In this document: positions 1 to 11,126 of the stretch, piece by piece
Position numbering within the stretch: position 1 is the stretch's first letter
Layout: every line of letters begins with the position of its first letter
Assembly (NCBI GenBank): GCA_030490835.1
Contig: CM059975.1
Coordinates: 49,343,174-49,407,173 of the forward strand
Source: Annona cherimola
Lineage: Eukaryota; Streptophyta; Magnoliopsida; Magnoliales; Annonaceae
Direction: 5' to 3'
DNA length: 64,000 nucleotides
Made by a program: the position numbers and the translations under genes
The notes under the pieces: model-generated
What the model was told of the DNA's origin: nothing
Databases searched by the model: none
The model's input: only the letters and a program-made list of their open reading frames with translations

Positions 1-1457
1 AACAAGCTAAATTATATCAGTCGTTCAAATTTATTTCTTGAAATAAAACTATTCTTAATTTTATAATTTCAATCCTACATTACAGATTATAATTTGGAAT
101 GAATATCATTCAATTTAACGTTGGGGATCACTCATCATCTATAGTAATTTATTAAAATCATGTGAATAATCATAAAAATACATTCACCTCAAAGTGTTAT
201 AATTTAATTCACCTACCCCTACTCACGGTTTACCCACATTTCTACTCTCATGCTATGAAATTACCTTTTTGCCCTCATTTGCATTTTATGCAAAAGTGCA
301 AACGTTTGCATTTGAACCCGCCTCCGTAATAACCGTGGGTGAACCTTAGTTTTGTTGTGCGCTAAGCTGATTGCCGGTTAAGAATTTGGTGAAGTGTTTC
401 GAGATTTTCACAACTTCACCACACACGGTTAAATTGCAAATTTCGAAAGATTGCAGGAAGTAAAATCAATCAACTAATTGATGGAAATAACACGAGAGAC
501 AATACCAAGCCAAACAAAGCTTAAATCTACTAAAATTACTGCAAAACTGCCCAGGTTAAGTTAGGGTGGGAAGTCGTAAGATCCTCCTAGATTACTAAAA
601 GATTTTTTTTTTGGGTAAACATATAAGAAAATTAGGTTTTAAAAATATTTACAATGAAAATATGCAAGATCTGAAAGGCCTCATTATAATCTATTTAATG
701 CGAAAAATATGTTAAAGGTAGTTTTTTAAAAAAAAATTTCAAAGTTTTTTTCTTGTATTTATGAGAATTAATTTCTAAAAATATTTGAGGTTGAAATTTG
801 GAAATTTTTGAAAGTAGTTGATTTATTCTTTTCCATTTTAAGTAACAAATAACGAGAGGACTATTCCGTCAGAAAAAAATGAAAGGCTACTTTTAAAAGA
901 TAACTTTTCCATTTTAAGTATTTTCTTGGATTTTGTATTATATAATAAGAAAATATCTTTTATACTTTGAATCTTGCAAATTTACGATAATTTAATGAGT
1001 GAAATATTTTAAACAGTTAAGAGTTTTCCGTTTAATGCTTTTTCTAATAATTTTTCACTTTTAGTTTTGTTATTGACATATTTTTACACATAGATATAAT
1101 TTTCTTTATATAGTATTCCTTATTTGTATTGTAATGACGAACATTGCATTTAATATATAATGGGTGCTGAGAATTTGAAACGCCAGGTATTATGATTCCA
1201 GCTAGAGGTGAGCATTAAAGAATCAGCAAAACAGAAAAGATAGCAACCAAGGAATTTTTACGTGGAAAAAGTAAGTAGCGTATGACATGACACCTTCTTG
1301 AAAAGCTACGGAGGAAGAGCAATATCTAAAAATAAAAATAAAACAAGATTGGATTGGAGAGAGAAACTTGTCTTCCAAACAGATCTTATTGTACTCTCGG
1401 GTGAACGAAGATGGAGTAGTACCTGGAAAATTAAGAAATAATAAGCTTAAAAAACTT
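1..1457. other. AT-rich intergenic DNA, no gene seen
   Basis: I see no coding sequence here. Two small symmetric motifs stand out. TGCAAACGTTTGCA at 297-310 is a perfect 14-nt palindrome. An imperfect inverted repeat (GGTGAAGT ... ACTTCACC) lies near 390-424. The rest is A/T-rich with homopolymer runs and matches none of the repeat families recognised elsewhere in the window. Confidence 0.6.
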
Positions 1458-1755
1458 GGGGCGTGCTGGGTAACACATGAAAAATGTCTAAGTTAAAACT
1501 TTTCAATATGAAACTTTGCATTCTCCATAATTATCTTATTTTTTAATTATTTTTTTACATCTTCCCATACAACTATTTTACTTTTCAATCATTTCTACGT
1601 AATACTAATACAACTAACATATCTATTTTAACTTTATTCTCTTTACTCTCCATTATTACCTCTATTATATTACATCATTTTCTTTCGTTTTAACAACTTT
1701 AAGGTAAAAACTTTTTATTCAAAAATTTTATCATTTCTTAAACATACTCTTGATG
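1458..1755. mobile_element. candidate MITE (short terminal inverted repeats)
   Basis: This is an AT-rich stretch of about 300 bp. Its left end (GGGCGTGCTGGGTAACA) resembles the reverse complement of its right end (GAGTATGTTTAAGAAATG). Both are variants of the GGGCATGTTTGGTAA-type end seen in plant MITEs. Both sides are flanked by TTG, a possible 3-bp target duplication. It has no coding capacity. The terminal match is imperfect and was found by eye, so both ends are tentative. Confidence 0.35.
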
Positions 1756-2267
1756 TGTATATATGAAACCCTTCTTCGTTCATCCCTGTGTCTTATCTAG
1801 CAACTTCACAAGGTTCCTTTAATCGTCTTGATTCACCCAATCATGATTACAAGATTGGACTTATTAGCTTATTAGCAGCTCCTATGTGGTTTCGTCAAGA
1901 GGACAAGTGGATTTTGTCGAGCTACTTAGGTGGTTTTACTGGTTATTTGCATTGGTAGTGAGAGCGTAGTGGTCCATTAAGAGGACAAGCGAGAGATTGT
2001 TGTGTAGGTGGTGTTGTGCACTTGCCTATTTACTTTCTTTGATGATCCATGGAGCATTATGAACCTCATGGATTTCTTCACATGAGTGAGCTACTAGGGG
2101 CAAAGTTAGAGGATTGTGGTTATTTATACATCATGGTGATACCCTCAATGCTTATTTTTAAATCCTGCTAAGATATGTTAGCTAGTATTAGGTCTCAAAT
2201 ATCATACTAGTAGCAGTTGTCCTTATCATAGGCTTTCCATAGATTGCATTCCTGAAGGGCTTCAGGC
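1756..2267. other. unassigned sequence
   Basis: I see no coding region or recognised repeat here. It could be decayed retroelement sequence beyond the 3' side of the Athila-type fragment that follows, but I cannot align it to anything. Confidence 0.4.
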
Positions 2268-2545
2268 CACGTTTGGTAATCCACAAATGTGGGATGAGAT
2301 GACATAATGTGGGAGCACGGATTCCAAGGACAATCATCTATCAAATAATAATCATATTTTTTTTACTTTTAGCTATATATTCTAATTGTTTTTCCTATCA
2401 ACTACCCTTCAGCAAACTTATTTATTCCAACTTTACCCTTATTATTTCCTATCAATCATACAATTCCTAAAATATTCCATTTTCGACTTTCATCCCATAT
2501 CATATTTTTTCCCATTTTACATTCCCAAGCATGCACTTGCTCAAG
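2268..2545. mobile_element. candidate MITE
   Basis: This AT-rich segment of about 280 bp starts GGCCACGTTTGGTAATCC. It ends with a sequence whose reverse complement reads GTGCATGCTTGGGAATG, followed by an AAATGGGA/ATGTGGGA pair in mirrored positions. Imperfect TIRs of this kind on a short AT-rich body are typical of Tourist- or hAT-type MITEs. I could not settle a target-site duplication. It carries no ORF. Confidence 0.35.
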
Positions 2546-3099
2546 CGATTGTGCTCTACTAGATGCGTACTTGTCACACAAGTATCCTTGTCATGATGGG
2601 CAGGATTCCGCAGATTTTAATAAATATAATAAATCATCCATAAATCAAGCATTGTATTCTTCTGGAAGTGTATTCATCACAAGGTATCCTAGTTATGATG
2701 GAGTGGCAGAATTTCATAGATTTTAGTAACTGTAATAAGTTATCCATGTTTCCCTCCTAAGGAGTAGATGCTTTAATATACAAGAGATGTATGTTCATGT
2801 TTTGATGACTTAACATTATATCTCATCACAATTGCCTTTTCTTTCGATGGTCTTAATGGCTTCCTTATTCATCTAATTTTTGGCACATGGATAGTCATGA
2901 CTACCTCATCGCATAGTTGCCTCAATAAATTCATGTCTTTCGGACTATCCTTTGCACTAGCAATTTGTTTGTGGTAATTAGAGTGGAAGACATCTCCACT
3001 TATTATTTCTCTTCTATACTAGGCTTGAGATATTACTTTTTTCTCATGCTACTGCAATGGCTACTCTCACTTAAGGAGGGAATTTTGGAGAAATGTTTA
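2546..3099. repeat. two degenerate 103-bp direct repeats in non-coding DNA
   Basis: A block starting near 2567 (GTACTTGTCACACAAGTATCC, through GCAGATTTTAATAA to ATCATCC) recurs diverged near 2670 (GTATTCATCACAAGGTATCC, through ATAGATTTTAGTAA to TTATCC). The spacing is about 103 bp. I see no coding sense. This may be the decayed 3' part of the minus-strand gypsy element at 3100-5477. Confidence 0.4.
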
Positions 3100-5477
3100 A
3101 TCAATGAGGAGGTCAATTATTATTTTGAGCACTGGCCCATTAGGTTCGAATGTAAATTTCCATGGATAGCAACTTTTGTTAGCACTTAGTGATTGGGAAG
3201 GTTAATTGTGATCTCAAACCTATAGCCACATTTTGGGGCTTCTTAGTATTGGCTTCTACCTTTATAAGCCATTTGTGACTCAAAATCCTATAAACATGAA
3301 TTGTCAAACATAAAAGGTATGTCTTTTTCAAGCAACATGCAAAGAGGCTTTGAAATTTTAGAAAAATCTAGATAAATTGCCTATAAATATCTATATGACC
3401 AAGAAAATTGTGAATGCCTTTGACTAAAGTGGTAGTGACAATTTCTCAATTGTCTCTATTTTTGCCTTATCAACTTCAATACTTGTCGTAGAAATTTTGT
3501 GCCTTAACCCAAACCCCTCTTAAGCTACAAAGTGACACTTTTCCCAGTTCAAAACAAGATTAGTTTCTTTATATCTCTACGAAACTTTAGCAAGATTATT
3601 AAGACCTAAATCATAAGAATCACTAAAGACAGAGAAATCATCCACAAATACTTAAGAAAATCCCCCATAATGTCAATAAAGATAGCCGTCATATATCTTT
3701 GGAAGGTCGCGGGTGCATTACAAAGTCCAAATGGCATTTGTTGAAACACAAATGTCCCATATGGGCACGTGAATGTATTCTTCTCTTGGTCCTTCTGTGC
3801 AATCTGAATTTGATGATAACCTAAATATCCATAAGAAAATATTAGTACTCCTTACCTGTCGATCTGTCAACATCTGATCAATGAAAGGAAAAGAAAAGTG
3901 ATCTTTCTGAGTTACTTTGTTAAGCTTGTGGTAGTTCATGTACACTCTCCACCCCATGACTCTACGAATAGGAATGAATTTATTTTATTCATTTTTTATG
4001 ATGTTCATGCTTCCTTTCTTTGGTATATGCTGCGTAGGACTAACCCATGAACTGTCTGAGATTGGGTAGATGACATTAGCATCAAGCCACTTTAGATTCT
4101 CTTTCTTCATAACTTCCTTCATGATTGGATTTAGATGATGTTGCTATTCTATTAATGCTTTGTGGTCATCCTCTACCTAAATAAGCATACCTTAAATATG
4201 TGGTAATAGGTTTAAGCTCTAATTTTGGTGGTTCTACTATTGAAGGCTTGAGTGGCTGAAACATCTTAGGATCAATTTCTAGTCTTTCAAAAGTAGCTTT
4301 TGCTCTTGGGATCCTTAGTGTATGGTCAAGAGTTTTTGTAATCTCGATGAATTCCTCCTCATCTCTCTGCACAAACCTAAAAGAGAAGCTTCAAGTGCAT
4401 CAATCATAAAATTTTGAAAAAGACTCACTTTGGGCCTTCACCCACCATAGAGATTGCAAAGAACTTTTCAATATCATCCGCAGACTTCATTGCCCTAAAC
4501 ACATTGAAGGTGATCTTCTCATCTTCAAGGCATTGTCAATTCTCCTTTTTCTATGTCAATGAGAGCACGACTTGTTGCTAGAAAGGGTCTTCCAAGAATA
4601 ATCGGGACATCATGATCCTCTCGTAGTCTATAACTACAAAGTTCTCTAGAAATATGAACTATCAACTTCAAAAGCGCATCTTCAATTATGCCTTTAGGAT
4701 ATGTGATTATTCGATCAATGAGCTGCAAGGTAATTTTAGTAGGCTTTGCATAACCTATCCCTAATTTTTTAAAAATAGAAGAAGGCATCAGATTTATATT
4801 CACACCCAAATCACACAATGCTTTTCCAAAATATTTAATACAAATAGTGCAAGAGATAATAAAACTTCGTGGATCTTTCAATTTTGGTAGTAACTTGTTC
4901 TGCATTATAGCACTGCATTCTTTTGACATGGCAATCATCTCAAAATCAGAAAAATATCTCTTTTTGGATAAGATGTTTAAAAATTTTGCATAGCTTAACA
5001 TCTATTCGATTCCTTATACGAGCGAATGTTGATGTGTAATTGCTTCAGCACGTCCAAGAATGTTTTGAATTTAATATCCTCTTTCGCCTTCTGCAACCAC
5101 CGTGGAAAAGGAGGAGGTTGTTGAAAAATAGGTAAGTTAGAAGTTGTCCTTTGGTTTCTTATTTCTCTCTGCAGATTCGCTTATTTGTTCGTCTGCTTCT
5201 TTTTAATCATTTTCTTCTTCCTGAGCTTGGATTATGTCTGGTAATACTTTATCACTTCATAGATGGATGGCTTTGCATTGCTCTTTCCTCTTAGGTTAGG
5301 TTATGTGTCGTTTGGCAATGCTCCTTGAGGTCGATTGTTCTGAGCTACAGCCAATTGCCGAAGTTGTGCTCAAGATTGTAAATTGATGTTTGTTGAATTT
5401 GTAGCATGAGTTGCACTCCCATCTCTTCGAATATTATTTCTTTGGTTTAGGCTCTGGGTCTATGAGCTGTAAAGGCT
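3100..5477 (-). pseudogene. Ty3-gypsy (Athila/Tat-like) gag-end, protease, RT, RNase H remnant
   Basis: Reading from high to low coordinates, this is the 3' part of gag and much of pol from an Athila/Tat-like Ty3-gypsy retrotransposon. The block at 5001-4525 has YAKFLNILSKKR and NKLLPKLKDP. It then has the aspartic protease region ALCDLGVNINLMPSSIF, where the usual Asp-Ser/Thr/Ala-Gly triad reads DLG, and VPIILGRPFLATSRALID. At 4372-4166 is a linker ending KPITTYLRYAYLG. At 3957-3718 the reverse transcriptase starts (GWRVYMNYHKLNKVTQKDHF, FPFIDQML) and, in shifted frames, continues through PYGTFV and FGLCNAPATFQRYM. Farther on, near 3140, a PWKFTFEPNGP-like stretch matches the RNase H start. 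There are many stops and frameshifts, so it is dead. Its gag continues at 22713-22063, beyond the inserted solo LTR S1. Confidence 0.85.
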
Positions 5478-6154
5478 GTTGTTGTTGTGAACTCAACTAG
5501 AAAATCAAGAGCAATCCATGTTTTGATGAATAAAAATCCATTTTTGAGTATTAAAAGTTACTAATCTATTTGGTGAATTGTTCTAAAGATAGAAATTTCA
5601 AATATCAAACCAAGGCAGACCAAGTCTTACAGTCAAGTTGACTCAGACATGTGATTTGGGTCAATTCTATATCTAAGTTGACCTTAATTTGCAACTTGGA
5701 CTAAAGGGTTACAAGTTCTGAAGTGTCAACATGTCAAGTTGCAAGCCGACTCCATTTATGACTTAGGTGAAGTCGATACTAAGTCAACTTAAGGGGTTGC
5801 ATGTTTTCACTGACTTAAAGTTGAACGAATGAAGTCGCAACCTAAGTTGACTCTATCCTGCGACTTAAGTCAAATCGAAGACAAAGTCAACCCAAGGTTC
5901 CGACCTGCATTCTTAAAGAGCCAAGCAAGTCTTCAAATGCTAAATACCAAAAGTCAAGCGCATACCCAAGTCGGCTCCATCAAGCGACTTGAGTGAAGTC
6001 TAAGATCAAATCAACTCAAGCAATAGACTTAGAGGTTAAAGCTATAGGAGCATAAGCTTTGAAGTTTAAAGATTCAAATGAAAAGTGAAGTCACACAACA
6101 AAGTCGACTTCACTAGCGACTTGGACGAAGTTCCAGAGTCAAGTCAACTTAGGG

Positions 6155-8621
6155 TGTAATGGTCGTGTAAATTAATCTCTTACTTACATTAAATTTATAT
6201 TACTATTAAAATGCGATTTAGTTAGAGACTAAACTCTATTTAGCAAATGATTAAAGAAATACATGATTTTTATCTCAAGACTAATAAGAAAATAAACTAA
6301 TAAAAATGAATAATATTGTATAAAAATGGGTGGAAGAATTCACAATGAATTATATTAAAACAAAATAAAAGACTAAAACAAAAATATACAAATAATGAAA
6401 ATATGAAAAAATTATAAAAATGAGTTTAAATGAAATAAACATGATCAAGATAACTTTCTTGAAATTCTCAAAAATTTTCAAAAATTAAGAAAGAAGAATT
6501 CTTTAGAATTTTTACAGAAATTATGGTGAAGTTACAAAGTAGCAGAAAACTACATAACAACTGATTTTAAAAAATCACAAAATATTATATGTGTAAGTCC
6601 AAATAATATGAAACTAGTGTACTTTGAAAGACCTCAAAGTCTACTTTCTAATCCAAAAGAATCATTTAAATTGTGCTTAAAATAAGAAAGATATATAGAA
6701 AACAGTGAAGGTATATCCTAATCTCTATACTATGATGGAAATAGAAATAATCCTAATTTAATTCGTTAAAATATATTTAATTATTAGATAAATTTTAACA
6801 AATTATATAATTAGAAAGAATATAAAATTTTAAATTCATCTATGTATAATATGATGAGTTTGGGAGAAAAATATAGAAATAAACATTATTGGAAGTCAAG
6901 TGGTCAACATAGATTTCAGCTTAGGCACATCAATTGAGAGCATCACAAGTGGGTCATCATCAACTATAATAAACAAATTTGAGTTGGATTCAGATGTCTC
7001 ATCAATTAGAGATAATCCTAGATAGATAAGGGAGAAAATTAGTGCATTGGATTTGCCACATGGCAAGTTAAGATCCAGCTATGTGGGGTGGAACAAATTC
7101 AATCAATTTGCATATGGAGCTCTCCCATTGGTGCAAACTTGAGGGTTTTTATGAAAAAACTAAGTATAGCCTTTGCAAAAGATTAATCTTATTAGAAAGA
7201 GTAAACTATTAACTTTTCATGAAATAAGTTATGAATTCAAAATAAAGTTAAGAAATTTAATAACTAAATAGTAATAATAATAGTAGTAATAATAATTTTT
7301 ATACAAACCTTATGAAAAGGAAATGGACCCTAAGAATTAATATTTTTTAGGAACACTAAGAATTAATATTTCTATCATAATTATAGGAAAAAGGAGGAAA
7401 GAAAAAACCACAAGAGAAAGGTATTCTTGTATATATGAAAATTTATGAGCTGTATTTGATGGGGTATATGATTTCTAGTCATCTATCTTAAATGGGTTAA
7501 GATTATGAAAGGATTAGTTTATGCATGATGAGTTTTTTTTTATAGTAGACTTGTTTTATATGTGTGAGAAGATTTCATGCCATTTATATGATCTGTAAAT
7601 GCCATATTAAGTTTTACAATATATAAAGGTCATTTAAGGTCTATTTTACTTTATGTGTTAATTCATATGTTAAATACAAAGTTTATACATGTATAAGTTT
7701 ATCTAAATATATTTTTGAGTACAAAGGGTGAAAAAGCTTTAATAACCTATAACACATGAAATGAAGATTTGAGTTAGATTGAAATGTATATATTCTAAGT
7801 ATGTAGAATTGGAGGATCGGGATTAACTTAATTTTACAATGTCATTAGGTTGAGTTCATATATGAAATTCCTAAATAGGAATAAAAGATTTGTTCAAGTG
7901 TAGGACGAAATCATATTTAAATGAGATGTTTAACTGAAGAAATGCTTAAATTTCTTATTTAAAGGCTAGTTAGAAATGGGCATATACGAAAGATAAGTAG
8001 TCATATAGTTTGGCATACATGATATGCTTAGCTGTATTCTTTGTTGGTTATGATAGAAAAATTAAAGAAAAGATGGAAGAAAGCTAAAGGAAAAAGGTAA
8101 GCAAGTCCTTCAAAATTTTATTTGAAAAGAATTTTCTAGTAAGAAAATCTATTCTTATCTTTTCATTTTATGAAATGATATTTGCTAATGAATGATTAAT
8201 TTATTTTTCTTTTAGATGTTTAAATTGTGCACTTTAAAATGTTAATTTTTAGTTTATTTAATGATGACATGCATATGTGGAAGTTAGTTTTTCATATAAG
8301 GTATGATTGTATAAAAGTTGTACCAGATAAACTAAATTGGATTTGAATGAATTTAGTAGTCAATACTGGATTATTTAATGATTATCAGGTTTTGTATTAC
8401 ACAAACATAGACAGCAGGCTGTCGAATTTTAGTTAAGGAAATAGATCGAAATAGGTTCTAAAAGTAAAGAGAAAAAAAATTAGACTGATTTCTAAATAGA
8501 TTAGAAAGGCTTCCGCTTATATAAAAATGAAACTTTAGTTTCATTTATAAGTTTCACCACTTAAAAAGATTAGTGGAGTAAGGTTTCATATTATGTTGCG
8601 CTCATAGTTTGGGATGTTACA
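6155..8621 (+). repeat. Solo LTR, Tekay-like Ty3-gypsy (family K)
   Basis: It starts TGTAATGGTC and ends AGTTTGGGATGTTACA, with TG...CA ends. The flanks are TAGGG (6150-6154) and TAGAG (8622-8626), a 5-bp target duplication with one mismatch. The right end (GGAGTAAGG ... GCTCATAGTTTGGGATGTTACA, shown in parts) parallels the right ends of the K LTRs at 38197 and 55962. The internal AAAGGTAAGCAAG motif near 8090 also recurs in those LTRs. It is A/T-rich, has no ORF of interest, and interrupts solo LTR S1. Confidence 0.7.
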
Positions 8622-9306
8622 TAGAGGTTGCATATTTTTATTGACTGGACAAACAACGTATGATGTTGTACCCGAAGTCGACTCCACATGTGACTTCAAT
8701 CAATTCGAGGACCAAGTCAACCCAAGTTGGAATGAGAAGCACTACATCTTTGAGAAGGACTTAAGAAGTGAAAAGCCCCGATTGAAGTTGCATCCAAGCC
8801 AACTCTAGTGTGCGACTTAGATGAAGTCATAGCTGAAGTCGACCTCATCTGTGACTTGCATAGTAATGATCAAAAAATTTGAACATTAGCACATTTAATG
8901 TGTGCCACCTACCTCGTAACATTCGAATTTACTTCTCTATCATTTAAAGCACGACAAGTGGAGGGAAGAAGGTTAGTTAGAGCATTCATTGAGCCTTCAC
9001 TTTCCCACTCATAAGCAATCAAGTGATCATTAAGTACTCTACTAAGAAGAACTGTGATATTTATTGCAAGTGTTGAGCTTCTTGACAGCTGCGTATATGT
9101 TTAATTCAAATATTTGTTCTAACGCAAGTATACGTGTTGTTGAAGTAATAAAGTATGAGTTGAGTATCATTCCTATGAGGATTAGGTTAAACTAATTAGT
9201 ACATCAAAATTCAATTGTCTTTGCCATCGTAGAAATTTAGAGATTGATTGAACAAGAATTAAAATTAAACAAAAATTTAAATGAGTAAAGAGCTAGTGGT
9301 TATGCA

Positions 9307-9311
9307 AGAGC
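9307..9311. repeat. Target-site duplication of S2, left (AGAGC)
   Basis: AGAGC directly precedes the TGTTGGAAAC start of the S2 5' LTR. It is repeated at 20262-20266 directly after the 3' LTR. A perfect 5-bp duplication fits Ty1-copia integration and fixes both element ends. Confidence 0.9.
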
Positions 9312-11078
9312 TGTTGGAAACAAGAGTTGAAATCAAAAGCCAAGTACCTAAAATATATGTTTTGATGATTAACAACACAATTTTAGTGAGTTTTAGCTAC
9401 TAATATGTTTTGTGCAGTTTAAGGATATAAAAATGAAAAATATGAAGCATGACAGGTCAAGTCGATCCCCAAGTGGACTCAGGCATCGACTTAGGCCAAG
9501 TTGATCCCCAAGTCGACTCTAGCAGCGACTTCAAGCGTCATTTTTTGTCCAGCGTTGAAATTGGGGACAAGAGCACCCGAAGTCGCAAACGAAGTCGACT
9601 CCACATGCGACTTGGGTGAAGTCGCAGACCAAGTCGACTCCAACTTCGACTTCAGACTGACAGTGCAGAACTTGAAGAGCTAAGTCGCAGACTAAGTCGA
9701 CCTGATGCTAGACTTGAGTGAAGTTGAAGGCCAAGTCGACTCAAACATTCGACTTAGAACAAATGAAGATCAAAACAAGTCTAAAGCAAGTAAAGATGCA
9801 TGGATTCATCAATTCAAATCAAGAACTATCAATTGGACATTTTCATACACTCCATGATCCAAGTATTCAAGATTTCTAGACATGAAGTTAAAGGATTTTA
9901 TGCAAAGTGAATATACTGAATTCAAATAATGCAAATCCAGGGAAGGACAATTAAGCATGAAGAAATTAAGCAAGTAAAATCATTTCAAAAGAGTTCAAGT
10001 TAACTTAGCAAGCTAAGAAAGTCAAGTCGCAACCGAAGTCGACTCCAGTAGCGACTTGGGTCAAGTCCTAGTCCAAGTCAACCTAAAAGATAGACTTGGA
10101 AACTGGAGGAATCCGAAGTCGCACCCGAAGTCGACTCCATATGCGACTTGGGTCAAGTCCAAGGCCAAGTCGACCTGAGGAAGAACTTGAACAGCCTGCT
10201 CATAGCTGAAGTCGCACTCGAAGTCGACTCCAGCATGCGACTTGGACGAAGTCGCACCCGAAGTCGACTCCATCTGCGACTCGGATCGTAACGTTCGAAA
10301 ATTTGAACGTTGACGCATTTATTATGCACCAACCAACTCCATAACGTTCAAATTTCTTCTTCCATTATATATAGACACTCGAGTGAATGTGAAAATACAC
10401 AAGATAGAGCAGAAAAAGAGGAAAGAAGAGCTACTAAGATTTATATTCCACTTTCTTCTACATTTGAGTGATCTATGCACTTTTGAAGGAAGAACAAGCT
10501 TCAAACTTGCCGTTTGCTACAACGCCAATCGATTCATCACTTCTACAAATTCTTCCTTGAGCTGAAACTTGCCTACACAAATCTGTAAAATGTAGATTTC
10601 TTTCATTTCATTTTGTTATTCGATTTTTGATGCTTGGTTTGATTTTGGTGTTTCAACTGAGTGATAGCAAAGTAGTGTTGTGACTGGAATAGGGACTCGT
10701 CACCTACTTGTGTTGCGTATTGTATATGCCCCCTAGAGCTAGAATCTAGAAGAGAGCGGTGGCTTTGGTTGTATATGCCCCCTAGAGCTGAAATCTAGAA
10801 GAGAGTAGAGGCTCTAGTTGTATTCACGGAATACATAGTGGAACCCAAGTCACAAGAGGTGTGAGCTTGGAAGAGTGGAGTAGAGAAGGTTGCCCGAACC
10901 ACTATAAATCTTGTCTATTATTTTTCATTTCCACTTTTATTATCTTATTGCTTTCCATTTGTCTCATTAAAGGGGATTAAAATAAACCGGGGTGAAGTTT
11001 CTAATTTAAATTGAAAAATTTTAAATACCCAATTCACCCCTCCCCTTTTGGGTAATTGCCATTAACTCGGGACCAACA
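9312..11078 (+). repeat. S2 5' LTR (1767 bp)
   Basis: It runs from TGTTGGAAAC to GGGACCAACA. U3 carries AAGTCGCA / AAGTCGACTCC / TGCGACTTGGG dyad units at about 9460-9750 and 10030-10290. An AACGTT-flanked palindromic block follows, with a TATA box (TTATATATAG) at 10365-10374. A 49-bp tandem duplication (10721-10769 and 10770-10818) contains GCCCCCTAGAGCT. The tail (CCCAATTCACCCCTCCCC) is shared with every other S LTR in the window. About 170 bp of the left array (around 9417-9550) is absent from the 3' LTR. Confidence 0.92.
10365..10374 (+). promoter_or_regulatory. Putative TATA box of the S2 5' LTR
   Basis: TTATATATAG lies just after the conserved AACGTTCAAATT segment. The same position holds TATAAAAGG in S7 (60844-60852) and CTATATATA in S3 (near 36595). 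That fits the U3 core promoter. Transcription start is expected about 30 bp downstream, by inference. Confidence 0.6.
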
Positions 11079-11080
11079 AG

Positions 11081-11092
11081 TGGTATCAGAGT
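11081..11092 (+). other. S2 primer-binding site (tRNA-iMet type)
   Basis: TGGTATCAGAGT starts 2 bp after the 5' LTR. The plant initiator-Met tRNA 3' end calls for TGGTATCAGAGC, so the last base is mismatched. S7 has the same site with the same mismatch at 61488-61499. The family-K element has the perfect form at 55968-55979. Confidence 0.85.
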
Positions 11093-11126
11093 AGGTTTTT
11101 GAGTTTTACCAAAGATATCTTTTGAT

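Noticed and set aside
9460..10290. CRISPR-like array of AAGTCGAC repeats
   Set aside because: Units are degenerate, spacing is irregular, 'spacers' are similar to each other, and the array lies in retrotransposon LTRs of a plant genome.
10061..10318. Minus-strand ORF of 85 codons rich in ESTSGAT / VDFGCDF repeats, and similar ones at 45358, 45882, 53076, 59899 and 60630
   Set aside because: These are translations of the AAGTCGAC arrays and exist only because the repeat lacks stops. No protein family is recognisable.
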